Shown here one piece after another: positions 10,602 to 21,300 of a stretch of DNA of 64,000 bases. The notes beneath the pieces were generated by a model. It ran no database searches. It was not told where the DNA came from and saw only the letters and a list, made by a program, of their open reading frames with translations. How positions within the stretch are numbered: position 1 is the first letter of the stretch; each line of letters opens with the position of its first letter. Source of the DNA: Planktothrix tepida PCC 9214. Lineage in GTDB: Bacteria; Cyanobacteriota; Cyanobacteriia; Cyanobacteriales; Microcoleaceae. Location: positions 571,357-635,356 of the forward strand of contig NZ_LN889812.1 in the NCBI RefSeq assembly GCF_900009145.1. Reading direction: 5' to 3'. The translations under genes were made by a program, and so were the position numbers.

Positions 10602-10700
10602 ATGAGCGCTCGTCAACATTTAGAAGATATAGACGTAACCTTAAAAATTCTTTACCAAAAACTGGGGGAGTTTGAACAGGTGTTAAGCTTTTACCCATTT
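10602..10700 (+). pseudogene. 5' remnant of an effector-associated-domain-like gene
   Basis: An ATG 15 bases after nadK opens a frame whose first 28 residues (MSARQHLEDIDVTLKILYQK, then LGEFEQVL) look like the start of the helical N-terminal domain found on many cyanobacterial NTPase and caspase-like proteins. The similarity stops near 10690. The rest of the open frame, to 10817, overlaps the end of the methyltransferase gene on the other strand and has no family character. I read it as a gene broken by the arrival of the restriction-modification pair. A short genuine peptide cannot be excluded. Confidence 0.4.
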
Positions 10701-10743
10701 AAACTCTATAACCTAGTGAGTCAAGGTAGGCGTATTTGTCTGT

Positions 10744-11973
10744 TTATGTCTTACTTTCGGTTCGACTTGCAGAAACACAATATTCATATAATGCTTTATG
10801 ACAATTTCGTTTTCTGATAATTTCATAATTGATCTGTTTATAACCTAAAATTTTCAGAGACTCAGATAAAATTAATGCTGTATCAACAGTATTGTTAAAA
10901 AAATTTGAATTACCAATAATATAATATAAATTTGCTTGATCTTTAAGAATAGACCTCAGTGAAGATAAATGAAGATGAATATCATGAAAATATTTTAACA
11001 CATAAATAGCCATTAAATCAGCATTTTTACCCCCAGATTTGTTGATTTTATCTACAGTTATAAATAGTTCTTTAGGTAAATTTTTTTCTTCGATTTGCCA
11101 AGAATTTAAACGACTGGTAGCAATTCCCCAAGTTCCCCCAATTGTTAACCAGTCAATTTCACCAGCTTCTTTTGCTTCAGTTATAAACTTAGTCCAATAC
11201 ATATAAGGACGCAGTTCACGAATATAACTCATGCGATTAGGATAAGGTGGTGAAGTAATCACTTGATCAGCTTTAATATGATCTAATCCGATTAGAGTTT
11301 TAGAATCTGTCTCAATAATAGTTATCATCCCTGAAATATTGGTTTCTGCTGTTTTTAAAATAAACTCAAGAATAGTCAGAAATAAGTCTTCAGTATATTC
11401 TATATCAAACTGGTTAACTGTTTCCTGAAATGACATAGAAACATGGTTAAACGAGGCGGAAGAAGTTTCGATAATCAGACGGCAAAAAGCAATCCACACT
11501 AAACTATAATGATTATTTTCGGGTTCACCAAAATAATTGACTAAAGCGGTTCGCAAAGCTGTCAGTAATTTTAGGGTATGCCTAGACCACCATCTTTCAA
11601 TATTAAATATAGCGGGTATCCAATTGTCTTGATTAATTAAAGCTTTATAATCCTTAAAAGCAAGTTTTATTCTGTTCCTGATATCTGTTATTTCAGCCTT
11701 AGAATAGTTTCTACATTTGGCAGTTCCTAACCAAACTAAAAACGGATTAATATCAAATAAAATTGCCTGTTTTCCCTGTTCTGCCGCTACAAGTCCTGTC
11801 GTTCCTGTACCGGAAAAGGGATCAAGAATCATTGCGTCTGGTTCAACAGAAGTTAAAAGCTTTTCAACTAATTTAACACCATAGGCAGGAGTCAGACGTA
11901 ACCATCCGTGTCGTCCTAAATTCTGATTATGTTTAAAGGTATATTCCGGTCTTTGTTTTACAGTTGATAACAT
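10744..11973 (-). CDS. Amino-group DNA methyltransferase of a type II system
   Basis: A 409-residue S-adenosylmethionine-dependent DNA methyltransferase. The SAM-binding motif DPFSGTGTTGLVA is near residue 52 and the catalytic TSPPYPNRMSY near 238. An SPPY motif is typical of N4-cytosine or N6-adenine enzymes, and motif I precedes motif IV with about 180 residues between, where target recognition may lie. Its ATG overlaps the stop of the upstream endonuclease gene as TAATG, so translation is coupled, as is usual for restriction-modification pairs. It should protect host DNA at the partner's recognition site; the target sequence is unknown. The gene is AT-rich and lies between nadK and an unrelated vWA gene, consistent with acquisition as an island. 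Confidence 0.88.
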   Translation of the reverse strand: MLSTVKQRPEYTFKHNQNLGRHGWLRLTPAYGVKLVEKLLTSVEPDAMILDPFSGTGTTGLVAAEQGKQAILFDINPFLVWLGTAKCRNYSKAEITDIRNRIKLAFKDYKALINQDNWIPAIFNIERWWSRHTLKLLTALRTALVNYFGEPENNHYSLVWIAFCRLIIETSSASFNHVSMSFQETVNQFDIEYTEDLFLTILEFILKTAETNISGMITIIETDSKTLIGLDHIKADQVITSPPYPNRMSYIRELRPYMYWTKFITEAKEAGEIDWLTIGGTWGIATSRLNSWQIEEKNLPKELFITVDKINKSGGKNADLMAIYVLKYFHDIHLHLSSLRSILKDQANLYYIIGNSNFFNNTVDTALILSESLKILGYKQINYEIIRKRNCHKALYEYCVSASRTESKT

Positions 11974-12767
11974 TATTCAGCCCTTAATAAAGCTTCTAGC
12001 GTTGTATATATTTCATCTCGAATTAATGAAGAATTTCGGTGCAAGAAATCGGCTAAATCATAGCCTAACACATTCTTGGAAAAAACAAACAGAGAATTTT
12101 GGCTAGTTCCTAATAAAGTTCCGGTGATAATTCCTCCTCGGCTATTCCGATATCTTAAGACTAAATCGGAATCAATTTGTGAGGAAAAAATAGCAAATAC
12201 AGGTAAGTATCCATTAGCCCAAGCAACGGCAATATTATCAATATCAGCATTTTGTCTTTTACTATCTTTACTTTTATAACCTTGTCGAACTTCAAATACG
12301 GCTCCATTTGCAGGTGCAGGAACATCCAGAGATTGACTATAATTTGCTATCCATTGCGTGACTCTTTCTCTAACATCATAATTTTGAATTGCCGTTAATT
12401 CTAATCGAGCATCTAAGGATAACGTTCTTTCCTTATTGTTTCTTGTCTGCACTGTGTAAGACCATAGAACATCTTTTGGATCATCATAATTGGCTTGATC
12501 AATAATAATCTGTCGAAATAAACTTTCACAACCTCTCCCAATTTGTCGATAAATAGAAGTCATTCCTCCCGCAGCTTTATGAGCAGCATACATTAAATCT
12601 GAATTCAGACCAATCCAAGAATAAAACGGATCTGAACCATATAATGATAGAAATCCCGCTAAATCTAATCCTTCTTCTCGATTTCCTAATCCAAATTTAG
12701 GTTTATACCGCCTACAAACTTTAATGGGATCTAAAAACCGCTTCAGATAAAGGTTTTCGTCAGTCAC
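11973..12767 (-). CDS. Probable type II restriction endonuclease
   Basis: Likely the cutting partner of the adjacent methyltransferase, with which it overlaps by one base (TAATG). I do not recognise its subfamily. Near the C-terminal third lies VFEVRQGYKSKDSKRQNAD, whose Glu and Lys spacing could be a PD-(D/E)xK-type metal site, followed by DIDNIAVAWANGYLP. The open frame extends to an ATG at 12896, but those first 43 residues are hydrophobic and low-complexity and run into the upstream region of the divergent vWA gene. The GTG at 12767 (VTDENLYLKRF) is a more plausible start and gives 264 residues. Neither start has a good ribosome site. Function rests mainly on context. Confidence 0.65.
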   Translation of the reverse strand: MTDENLYLKRFLDPIKVCRRYKPKFGLGNREEGLDLAGFLSLYGSDPFYSWIGLNSDLMYAAHKAAGGMTSIYRQIGRGCESLFRQIIIDQANYDDPKDVLWSYTVQTRNNKERTLSLDARLELTAIQNYDVRERVTQWIANYSQSLDVPAPANGAVFEVRQGYKSKDSKRQNADIDNIAVAWANGYLPVFAIFSSQIDSDLVLRYRNSRGGIITGTLLGTSQNSLFVFSKNVLGYDLADFLHRNSSLIRDEIYTTLEALLRAE

Positions 12768-12915
12768 AGTAAATTTTATAAATTTAGTTTGCCTCAATTG
12801 AGTATACAATAAGGTGTAAATTAAGAATAATGTCGCAAAGATCTCAACAGAGAGGCATTTCCCAAAAAACAAAGCTACACTAGAAACAGTTAACAAGCCG
12901 AGAGGTTATCTCCCT

Positions 12916-15249
12916 ATGCCTCAAATTATTAAAAATCAACCGAGTGGGTTATATATTCAAACCCCTAACGAAGAACCGATCGCCTTTCCCCTTAAACATA
13001 CGAATGTTAGTGCTAAAATTGCGGGGAATCTGTCACGGGTGGAAGTCACCCAGAGTTTTGAAAATACTTTTACCACAACCTTAGAAGCAGTTTATATTTT
13101 TCCGTTACCCGATGAAGCCGCTGTCGATGAAATGTTGATTCAAATTGGCGATCACACCATTAAAGGTAACATTAAAAAACGGGAAGAAGCCCAACAAATT
13201 TATGAACTGGCGAAACAACAAGGACGCACCGCCGGACTGTTAGAACAAGAACGGGATAATATTTTTACTCAATCTTTGGCTAATATTAAACCCGGTGAAC
13301 AAATTGATGTCATTATTTGCTATTCCGATAGCTTGAAATTTACCGGAGGAAATTATGAATTTGTGTTTCCAATGGTGGTTGGCCCCCGTTATATTCCGGG
13401 GGTAGCCATTGAAGATCCCAGCGCACCCCTAACCCAAAATCAAGATACGGATTTAGTTCCCAATGCGTCTCGTTTAAATGCGCCGATTTTGCCGGAGGGG
13501 ATGCGATCGCGCCATGATATTAATGTAACGGTTGAAATTGATGCAGGAGTGCCGATTCTGGGGATTAATTCTCCCTCCCACCAACTGGAGATTGACCATA
13601 GTGGACAAAATGCCCGAATTACCTTAGCTCAGGGAGATACCATCCCCAATAAAGACTTGATGTTGCGGTATCAGGTGGCTGGAGAACACACCCAAACAAC
13701 GGTTTTGACCCAAAGCGATGAACGGGGAGGACATTTCGCAGTTTATTTGATTCCTGCTATTGAGTATGCTGCGGATCAGATTGTTCCGAAAGATGTGGTT
13801 TTTCTCATCGATACTTCGGGTTCTCAACAGGGTATGCCACTGATGCAATGTCAGGAATTGATGCGACAGTTTATTAATCACTTGAATCCAGACGACACCT
13901 TTAGTATTATTGATTTTGCCAATACCACGCAACAGTTGTCTGCGGTTCCCTTGGCGAACACCCCCCAAAATCGCGCCCAAGCGTTGCAGTATATTAATCA
14001 ATTACAGGCGGATGGAGGCACGGAACTATTACGGGGAATTCAGGCGGTTTTAAATTTCCCGGTTGCGGATGTGGGACGGTTGCGGACGGTGGTGTTGTTG
14101 ACTGATGGATATATTGGTAATGAAAATCAAGTGCTGGCGGAGGTACAACAACATCTCAAACCCGGAAACCGCCTGCATAGTTTTGGGGCGGGAAGTTCCG
14201 TTAATCGCTTTTTGATTAACCGCATTGCTGAGTTGGGGCGAGGGATTTCTCGGATTATTCGCCATGATGAACCTGTAGAACCCGTTGTGCAAGAGTTTTT
14301 TTCTCAGATTAATAACCCGGTTTTAACCAGTATTGAGGTTTCTTGGCAAGGAGAGGGAGAACAACCTGTTATTTATCCCACCCTAGTATCGGATTTGTTT
14401 GCAGAACAACCCTTAGTCTTATTTGGCAAGAAACCGGATAGCAATTCTGGCATTTTGCAGATTCAGGGGTCTGCTGCGGGTGGCACTGCTTATCAACAGC
14501 AGTTGAACTTGAATTTTGAATCTGGGGGGAATCCAGCTGTTGCTCAATTGTGGGGACGCTCACGAATTAAGGCATTGATGAATCAGATGGTACAAGGGGA
14601 AACCAAGGCGCGAGTAGAGGCGGTAACGGAAACGGCTCTCACTTATCAGCTATTATCTCAGTATACCGCGTTTGTGGCAGTGAGTGATGACGTGCGGGTG
14701 AATCCAAGTGAAGCGTTGGTGTCGGTGCAAGTCCCTGTGGAAATGCCGGAAGCAGTCAATTATGAGGCGATTTATGGCTATGGTTCTGCGTTACAGGCTC
14801 CCTCTGCTCCAGCGAGAGCGAGCCGTTCTATGATGCCTCGAATGATGAAAGCGCAAAGCCCCAAGATGAATAATAGTTTGGCGTTTTCAGAGCCAACAGA
14901 GATGAATGCTTTTTTCGCGGAAGCGGAAGGCGTATTTTCAGAATTTGAACCTCCATCTCCTATTTTAACGGCTTTAGAGATAGTGAGCGCGACGGGATTA
15001 GATGAAGAAGCGATCGCTTTTTTAACTCAACATTTACAATCAATTAAAATTCCAACGGGAATTAAGGGTGATTTAGTGTTTGAGTTAAAGATTCATAAAG
15101 GACGAGTTAAACAGGTGATTTTAGATGAAGAAGCTTCTACCATTCAAGATGCTAAAATCATTGAATTAATTCGGCGATCGCTCTTAACTTGGAAACCCGC
15201 TCAACCTAACCCCATAACTGTTATTTTAACGTTGAGAATTGATGGTTAA
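12916..15249 (+). CDS. VIT and von Willebrand factor A domain protein
   Basis: A 777-residue protein of the inter-alpha-trypsin-inhibitor heavy-chain type. Residues 1-135 are a VIT domain (VEVTQSFENTF, AVYIFPLPDEAAVDEM). About 295-465 is a vWA domain with the MIDAS motif DTSGS (VVFLIDTSGSQQGMP) and LLTDGYIGNE. A flexible Met/Pro/Ser/Ala-rich segment follows (about 630-670), then a C-terminal 100 residues (SIKIPTGIKGDLVFELKI to TVILTLRIDG) that look like a TonB or AgmX-type C-terminal domain. There is no signal peptide. Such proteins are thought to mediate metal-dependent protein binding; the partner is unknown. It is divergent from the restriction-modification pair and convergent with the giant hemagglutinin gene. 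Confidence 0.9.
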   Translation: MPQIIKNQPSGLYIQTPNEEPIAFPLKHTNVSAKIAGNLSRVEVTQSFENTFTTTLEAVYIFPLPDEAAVDEMLIQIGDHTIKGNIKKREEAQQIYELAKQQGRTAGLLEQERDNIFTQSLANIKPGEQIDVIICYSDSLKFTGGNYEFVFPMVVGPRYIPGVAIEDPSAPLTQNQDTDLVPNASRLNAPILPEGMRSRHDINVTVEIDAGVPILGINSPSHQLEIDHSGQNARITLAQGDTIPNKDLMLRYQVAGEHTQTTVLTQSDERGGHFAVYLIPAIEYAADQIVPKDVVFLIDTSGSQQGMPLMQCQELMRQFINHLNPDDTFSIIDFANTTQQLSAVPLANTPQNRAQALQYINQLQADGGTELLRGIQAVLNFPVADVGRLRTVVLLTDGYIGNENQVLAEVQQHLKPGNRLHSFGAGSSVNRFLINRIAELGRGISRIIRHDEPVEPVVQEFFSQINNPVLTSIEVSWQGEGEQPVIYPTLVSDLFAEQPLVLFGKKPDSNSGILQIQGSAAGGTAYQQQLNLNFESGGNPAVAQLWGRSRIKALMNQMVQGETKARVEAVTETALTYQLLSQYTAFVAVSDDVRVNPSEALVSVQVPVEMPEAVNYEAIYGYGSALQAPSAPARASRSMMPRMMKAQSPKMNNSLAFSEPTEMNAFFAEAEGVFSEFEPPSPILTALEIVSATGLDEEAIAFLTQHLQSIKIPTGIKGDLVFELKIHKGRVKQVILDEEASTIQDAKIIELIRRSLLTWKPAQPNPITVILTLRIDG

Positions 15250-15367
15250 TAATTGACTACTGTTACTTGTTAGTTATTGGTTGTTAGTTGTTAGTTATTG
15301 GCTGTTAGCGAGCGAGGACGCTCACACTACCCAACTAAAAACTGATAACTGATAACTGATAACTGAT
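15250..15367. repeat. Short tandem repeats and hairpin between convergent genes
   Basis: The gap between the vWA gene and the end of the giant minus-strand gene is filled by repeats. It holds imperfect TTGTTAGTTATTGG-like units at about 15270-15305, a small hairpin GAGCG-AGGA-CGCTC at 15310-15323, and four exact copies of the heptamer AACTGAT at 15340-15367. The last copy abuts the stop codon of the minus-strand gene. Heptamer tandem repeats of this kind are typical of filamentous cyanobacteria. Confidence 0.8.
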
Positions 15368-18300
15368 TACCAAGGACTTCCAATCATTGTAAATCCTGAC
15401 CAATAATAGGGATGGGATAGGCTGGTAATATTTGTTCCTGCGAGATCAGGAGGGAGAGGAATTGTGCCAAAGCTGGTAATTAATTGATCATTTTCGAGGC
15501 GAGTTTTTTCTTGAATCATATCAATTTGGGCAGTTTGTAACGCAATGGCTTTAATGGGAGCTTGTTTTAAATCTTGATAAAATTCACTCATTAATGCTAA
15601 CGTTCCTTGGTCGCTCACATACCATAAACTGGCTAAAGCTGATTTAACCCCGGCTTGCACTGCTAACCCCGCAAATCCTAATTCTGAACGTCGATCTCCT
15701 AAAGCGGTTCGACAAGCACTTAAAGTTAACAATTCTACCGTTGGATTATCTAAATTTAAGCTGGGTAATTCTGTTAGGGGTAATTTTTCATCCCATAATT
15801 GAATATAAGAATTACTGGGAGATCCCGCTTTAAAATCAGCGTGAGTGGCTAAATGAATCACGTCAAAATTAGATAAGCGACGTTGGGATTTCAAATTTTC
15901 GAGGGTGAATCTTTCGTTTAAAAATTCTTCACCGGGCCAAATATCAATAATATTTTCTAATTCGACGGGAACCGCAGGTAAAGGATTTTGTTGTTGAAAT
16001 TGACTCGCTCCCATTGCTAAGACTTCGGCTTCACCAATGGGTTGATATCGAAAGTCAATTAAACTGGTACTAGGAATTAAACTAATCGCATATTTTTCGA
16101 TTAAAAATTGCTGACCATCCCATAATGCTGCGATGGGTAAACTGCGTAAACCGGGGTCGAGGGAAAAAAGAATTGTAGAAACCCCTAATTTTTGTAAATC
16201 GTCTGCTATGGGTTGAATCATCCATTCATAAAGTTGTTGAGCCGGAGCTTGATAACTCACAGTATTACGTTTTCGGGGGTTAGTAATTTCGGTTTGGAGT
16301 TCTCGAACAACAGGAAATAATTTTTCTCGTGTCGCTTCAGGAACACTATGTCGCAACGGTTCACCGGAGGAAGGAACCACAATAATTTCTAATTGGTCTT
16401 CACGGGAAACCATATAAACAATCGCATAAACTTGTTGGGTTTTTAGTTCCAATTCTTTTAAGCGTTGTTGAACTTCTAAACGGTCTAATAAAGTGGATTT
16501 CACTCCTAAATATTGTTCAAATTCTTGATTTCTAAATTGTTCTAGCAGGAGAATACTAGAATCTAAATTATTGGATTGAAAGGCAATTTCTGTGGTTGAT
16601 AACAGTTCTTGCGGAAGAAAAGAATTAGTCGGATTATTAATAAATTCAGAAGTAATTTCATCTTGTTGTTCCTCTTGATTAGGAGGAATTGATATATTTT
16701 GTTGAATAATAACTCCGGTATTCCCCTGGGTGGGATTTTGACTGGGAGGAATATTCGGCGCGTCATCGGTTTGAATCGCAATATTTCCTAATGTAAATGA
16801 ACCCTCAAAGCTTTGCGGGGGAAGAATGCTAAAATCACCCGTTGTAATCGTGGCGGTGGTTCCATTGATAGTTAAGTTACCTTTGATTTCAAAGGAGGCG
16901 ACGGGGGGATTGAGTGGCCCGCCAGCATGGCGAATAGTGATCGAACCGCTACCCAAACGACCAGCAGTGGAGATACTGGCGGTTCCCGTTGGGGAAAATA
17001 AGGTGGGGAAGGAACCAGTAGCACGGAAGTAGCCTTGCGTTGATTCAACAAAAACGTTACCACCACGACCATTGGGGGATTCTGCATTAATATATTCAAC
17101 CTGGACATCGTTGATGGGGTCGAGGAAGACGTTACCTCCTTGGGTTTGGCCTTGGGTGTTTATTTGTCCGGTCGTAATACTGGTTTGTGCATTGACACTA
17201 ATGTTACCGCCAGTTAAGCCTGATGTCAGTATATTTCCCGTTGTAACAGTTCCAATAGGGCTACTTAGGGAGATCTCCCCACCCTGACTATTGGGAGATG
17301 AACTATTCAGGCTGTTGGTGGTAATATTCCCTTGAGGGGTATTTAAGGTGATCTCCCCAGCGTTAGCATTGGGGGATGAAGTGTTGAGAGAATTAACCGT
17401 AATATTTCCGTTGCGACTGTTAAATATGATACCCTGAGAAGCCGTAATGTCACGGGTATTAATGTCGTTAGTGGCTGTAATTGCAACCGTACTATTACTG
17501 AGGATATTGCCCGTTAGGGTAACAATATTACTCGCATTAATATTAAGTCCCCCTGACCCTACGGTAATGGGAGCATTGGCTTGGACGGTTCTGGCGGTAA
17601 TGCCTAAACCGTTGAGGGGTGCTTCGGAATTAAAGGTATCTAAATTTACATCATTGTTTCCGGCATCGAGGGTTAAATTTCCTTGACCTGTTAGGGTTGA
17701 GCCGAGGAAGTTAATCGCCCCGTTACCAATACTGGTGTTTAATGTAACTTGATTTCCAGCAACGTTTGCGGTATTTACGGAAGAGAAATCGAGTCCACTG
17801 CTGGTGTAGATATCGCCAAACAGGTTAACGGCGTTTGCTTGTTGGAAAATTAATCCGCTTACGGGGTTATTATTATTACCAACGGTATTCAGAGAAACAG
17901 TTCCACTTCCTGCATTAAGAGTTAGGGTTTGGGAACCTGTTATCGGACTATTATTAAATAGAATATCGCCATTATTGGCGGCGGTATTAATACTGATATT
18001 ATTGGCGAGTTGGGTTCCTCCTGAAGCATTACTAAAATCAACACTATTATTAGCCGTTAAATTGCCTTGTAGGGTTGTTAGTCCAGTAGTATTGACTTGT
18101 AAACTAGAGAGGGGGTTACTATCACCAACCGTTGAGAACGTAAGATTACCACTTCCAGCGTTAACGGTTAAATTGCTATTCCCATTGACCGGAAAATTAA
18201 AACTAATATTTCCACTGCTATTACTACCAGATGAAGTTAGGGTAATATTGGGGGATACGAGTTGAACGGGACTATTATATTGTTGTTGACTTCCAACCCC

Positions 18301-21300
18301 ATTATTTGCAGAGGTATTGATATCGCTATTTAAAATAATTGGATTATTTTGAGTATTCAGGGTGAGGGTTCCGGCTTGACCGTTATTGGTACTGGTATTA
18401 ACGCCGCCTAAGTTGAGAGTTCCTGGGGTATTAATAGTAATAGCACCGCCATTATTTTCGGAACTGGTATTGAGAGTTCCGGGGTTTGTTGTAATATTTC
18501 CGTTGGAACTATTGAGGGTAATAGGTTGACCGTTGGTGGTGATATTCCCCGTTACAATATTATTAGTTGCGGTAATTTGAATTTCACTGCTATTTGTGGT
18601 GGTAATATCTTGGGGAAGGGTGACAGTATCACTGGAATTAATGATAAAATCTCCGGTATTAACGGTAATGGGAGAGGTACTATTAACGGTTCCAGCCGTA
18701 ATATCTAATCCGCCAACGGTTACGCTATTATTAAATTGGATATTTCCGGTTCCCGCTTGCAATGTTAAACCGTTATTATCAGCAGGAATACTATTAACCG
18801 TATTGTTAAAGGTAATATTCCCACTTCCCGATGTTCCAGAAGTATTGATATTAACAGGTTGAGTAACTTCAACGGGGTTATTAAAGGTTACATTACTCCC
18901 AGTTCCGTTATTTCCAGAGGTATTAATATTTCCGGTTAACGCAATAGTTTCACCACTAACATTTAGGGTTCCCGCTTGGTTGGTTTGGGTACTGGTGTTA
19001 ATTTCACCGACAGAGACGCGCCATGGCGCGTCTGTACTTGTCGTCATATTAATATCACCACCATCGCTATTCGTTGAACTGGTATTTAAGGTTCCTAAAC
19101 TGCTATCAATATTTCCGGTATTACTATTGAGGTTAATATCTTGACCTTGGGTAGTTAGGTCAGCCGTAGTAATATTATTTTCAGCATTAATATTAATCGT
19201 TCCGGTTTGGCTTGTGGTGATAGGTGCAGTTAAATTAACACTTCCACTACTATTAAGATTAACCCCTCCTGCGTCAACAGTAATAGCAGCATTACTATTC
19301 ATATCTCCACTATTAACAGTTAACCCATTCAGGGTATTCGTTCCACCTATTGTTTCATTAACGCTAACCGTTCCCGTCCCGGCTTGAATGGTTAAATTAG
19401 AATTTCCTGGTGTATTACTATCAACGGTATTATTAAAAGTAACATCTCCACTTCCTGCGGTTCCCGATGTGGTTAAAGTAACGGTATCCCCATCTAAAAT
19501 AACCGGAGAATTAAACGTAATATTATTACCCGACCCAATAGTCGCAGACGTATCAATATTATTGGTTAACGTGATACTATTTCCGGCGAGAGTCAAGGTT
19601 CCAGCTTGAGAAGTTCCTAAATTAGATTCAGTTCGGGTTGTTATTTCACCAACGGTTAAATTTTGAGCCGCATTCAGGTTAATTTCTCCCCCATCTTCGG
19701 TGGTAGAACTACTATTAAGAATACCCGCCGTTGTATTAATATTTCCCGTATTACTGGTGAGCGCAATTCGTTCTCCATTACTAATAATATCCGTTGTGGT
19801 AATGTCTCCCTCGGCGATAACATCTACGGGACTATTATTATTCGTTGTCACCGTATCGTTAAAGGTAACATCTTCCGTTGCGGTAATATTAATTCCGCCA
19901 TTCTCAATATTAACCGGGGACTGAGTAACAACAGTTCCGCTATTTATCGTTAAAGTTTGTAGAGGAACGTTATCGCCGACCGCTTGATTAAAATTAACAT
20001 CTCCTTCTCCCGTTTCTAGGGTTAAACTATTATTACCACGACCCCCATTTACGGTTCCATTAAAGGTGACATTACCACTACTATTGTTTCCCGTTGTTGT
20101 TATCGTTACGTTATCCTGCGGAATAACAACATTAGCATTAAAATTAATGTCACTTCCCTGACCTTGGGTTGCAGAAGTATTAATATCTCCGGTTAAACTA
20201 ATGGTATTATTTCCCGATGTAATATCCAGAGTTCCCCCTTGACTATTACTCGAACTAGAGGTGGTACTGGTATTAATTTCTCCTAACGTAACCGTTCCCG
20301 ATGCGTTGATAATTTGGTTCCCGCCATTATTATTACTAGACCCACTCTCTAAAATCCCGTTTTGGGTATTAATGTCACCGTTACTACTGGTTAACGTAAT
20401 GGTTTCACCCTCAGTAATAATATCCTGAGTTGTAATATTTTCCGTTGCTAAAATATTGACAATTCCGCCATTATTCGCTAAAATATCAGCTAAATTAACC
20501 GCTCCACTGGCATTAATGGTTAATCCAGAAGTAGCAATATTAATCGGTGCGATACTATTAATATTACCCCCCGTTATCGTTAAACCATTCAGGGGGTTTA
20601 TATTCCCCACACTATCATTAAAACTGACCGTTCCCGTTCCCGCTTGCAGAATTAAACTATTGCTTCCCGGTGTAGTTCCATTAACAGTATTATTAAAAAT
20701 AATATTTCCACTACTGGTACTCCCTACAGTATTCAAAGTAGTGGTGGGTTGGGTCAGTTGAACAGGTGCAGAAATCGTAATATTATTGCCTTGACCTGTG
20801 GTTGCTGAAGCATTAATATTATTAGTAATTGTTACCGTATTATTCGCAGAAGTTAGGGTGACACTTCCCGCTTGAGTATTACCAGAATTTGCAGTTGTGC
20901 TGGAATTAATACTCGCAATAGTAATATTACCCGCCGCATCAATAGTAACAGTTCCCCCATTCCCAACAGCCGAACTACTATCCAGAGTTCCAGAACTACT
21001 ATTAATATTTCCTCCACTACTGCTGAGATTAATTGCACCCCCTGAATTGGTTAAGGAACTGATGAATAAATCCTGATTTCCTGATATAGTAATCCTTCCT
21101 GAACCTGTGGTTGTAATGGGGGTATTATCTCCAATAATAACACTGCTGGTATTCTCACCATTATTCACCCCATCGATTAAAATTGACCCCGTATTGGTTT
21201 GAATTTGACTACCCTGAAAAATTCCTATCCCTTCACTATCGGGAACCGCAGCACCACGACCTTGTACATTAATATCCCCACTGCTTAAACTATTAATTTG

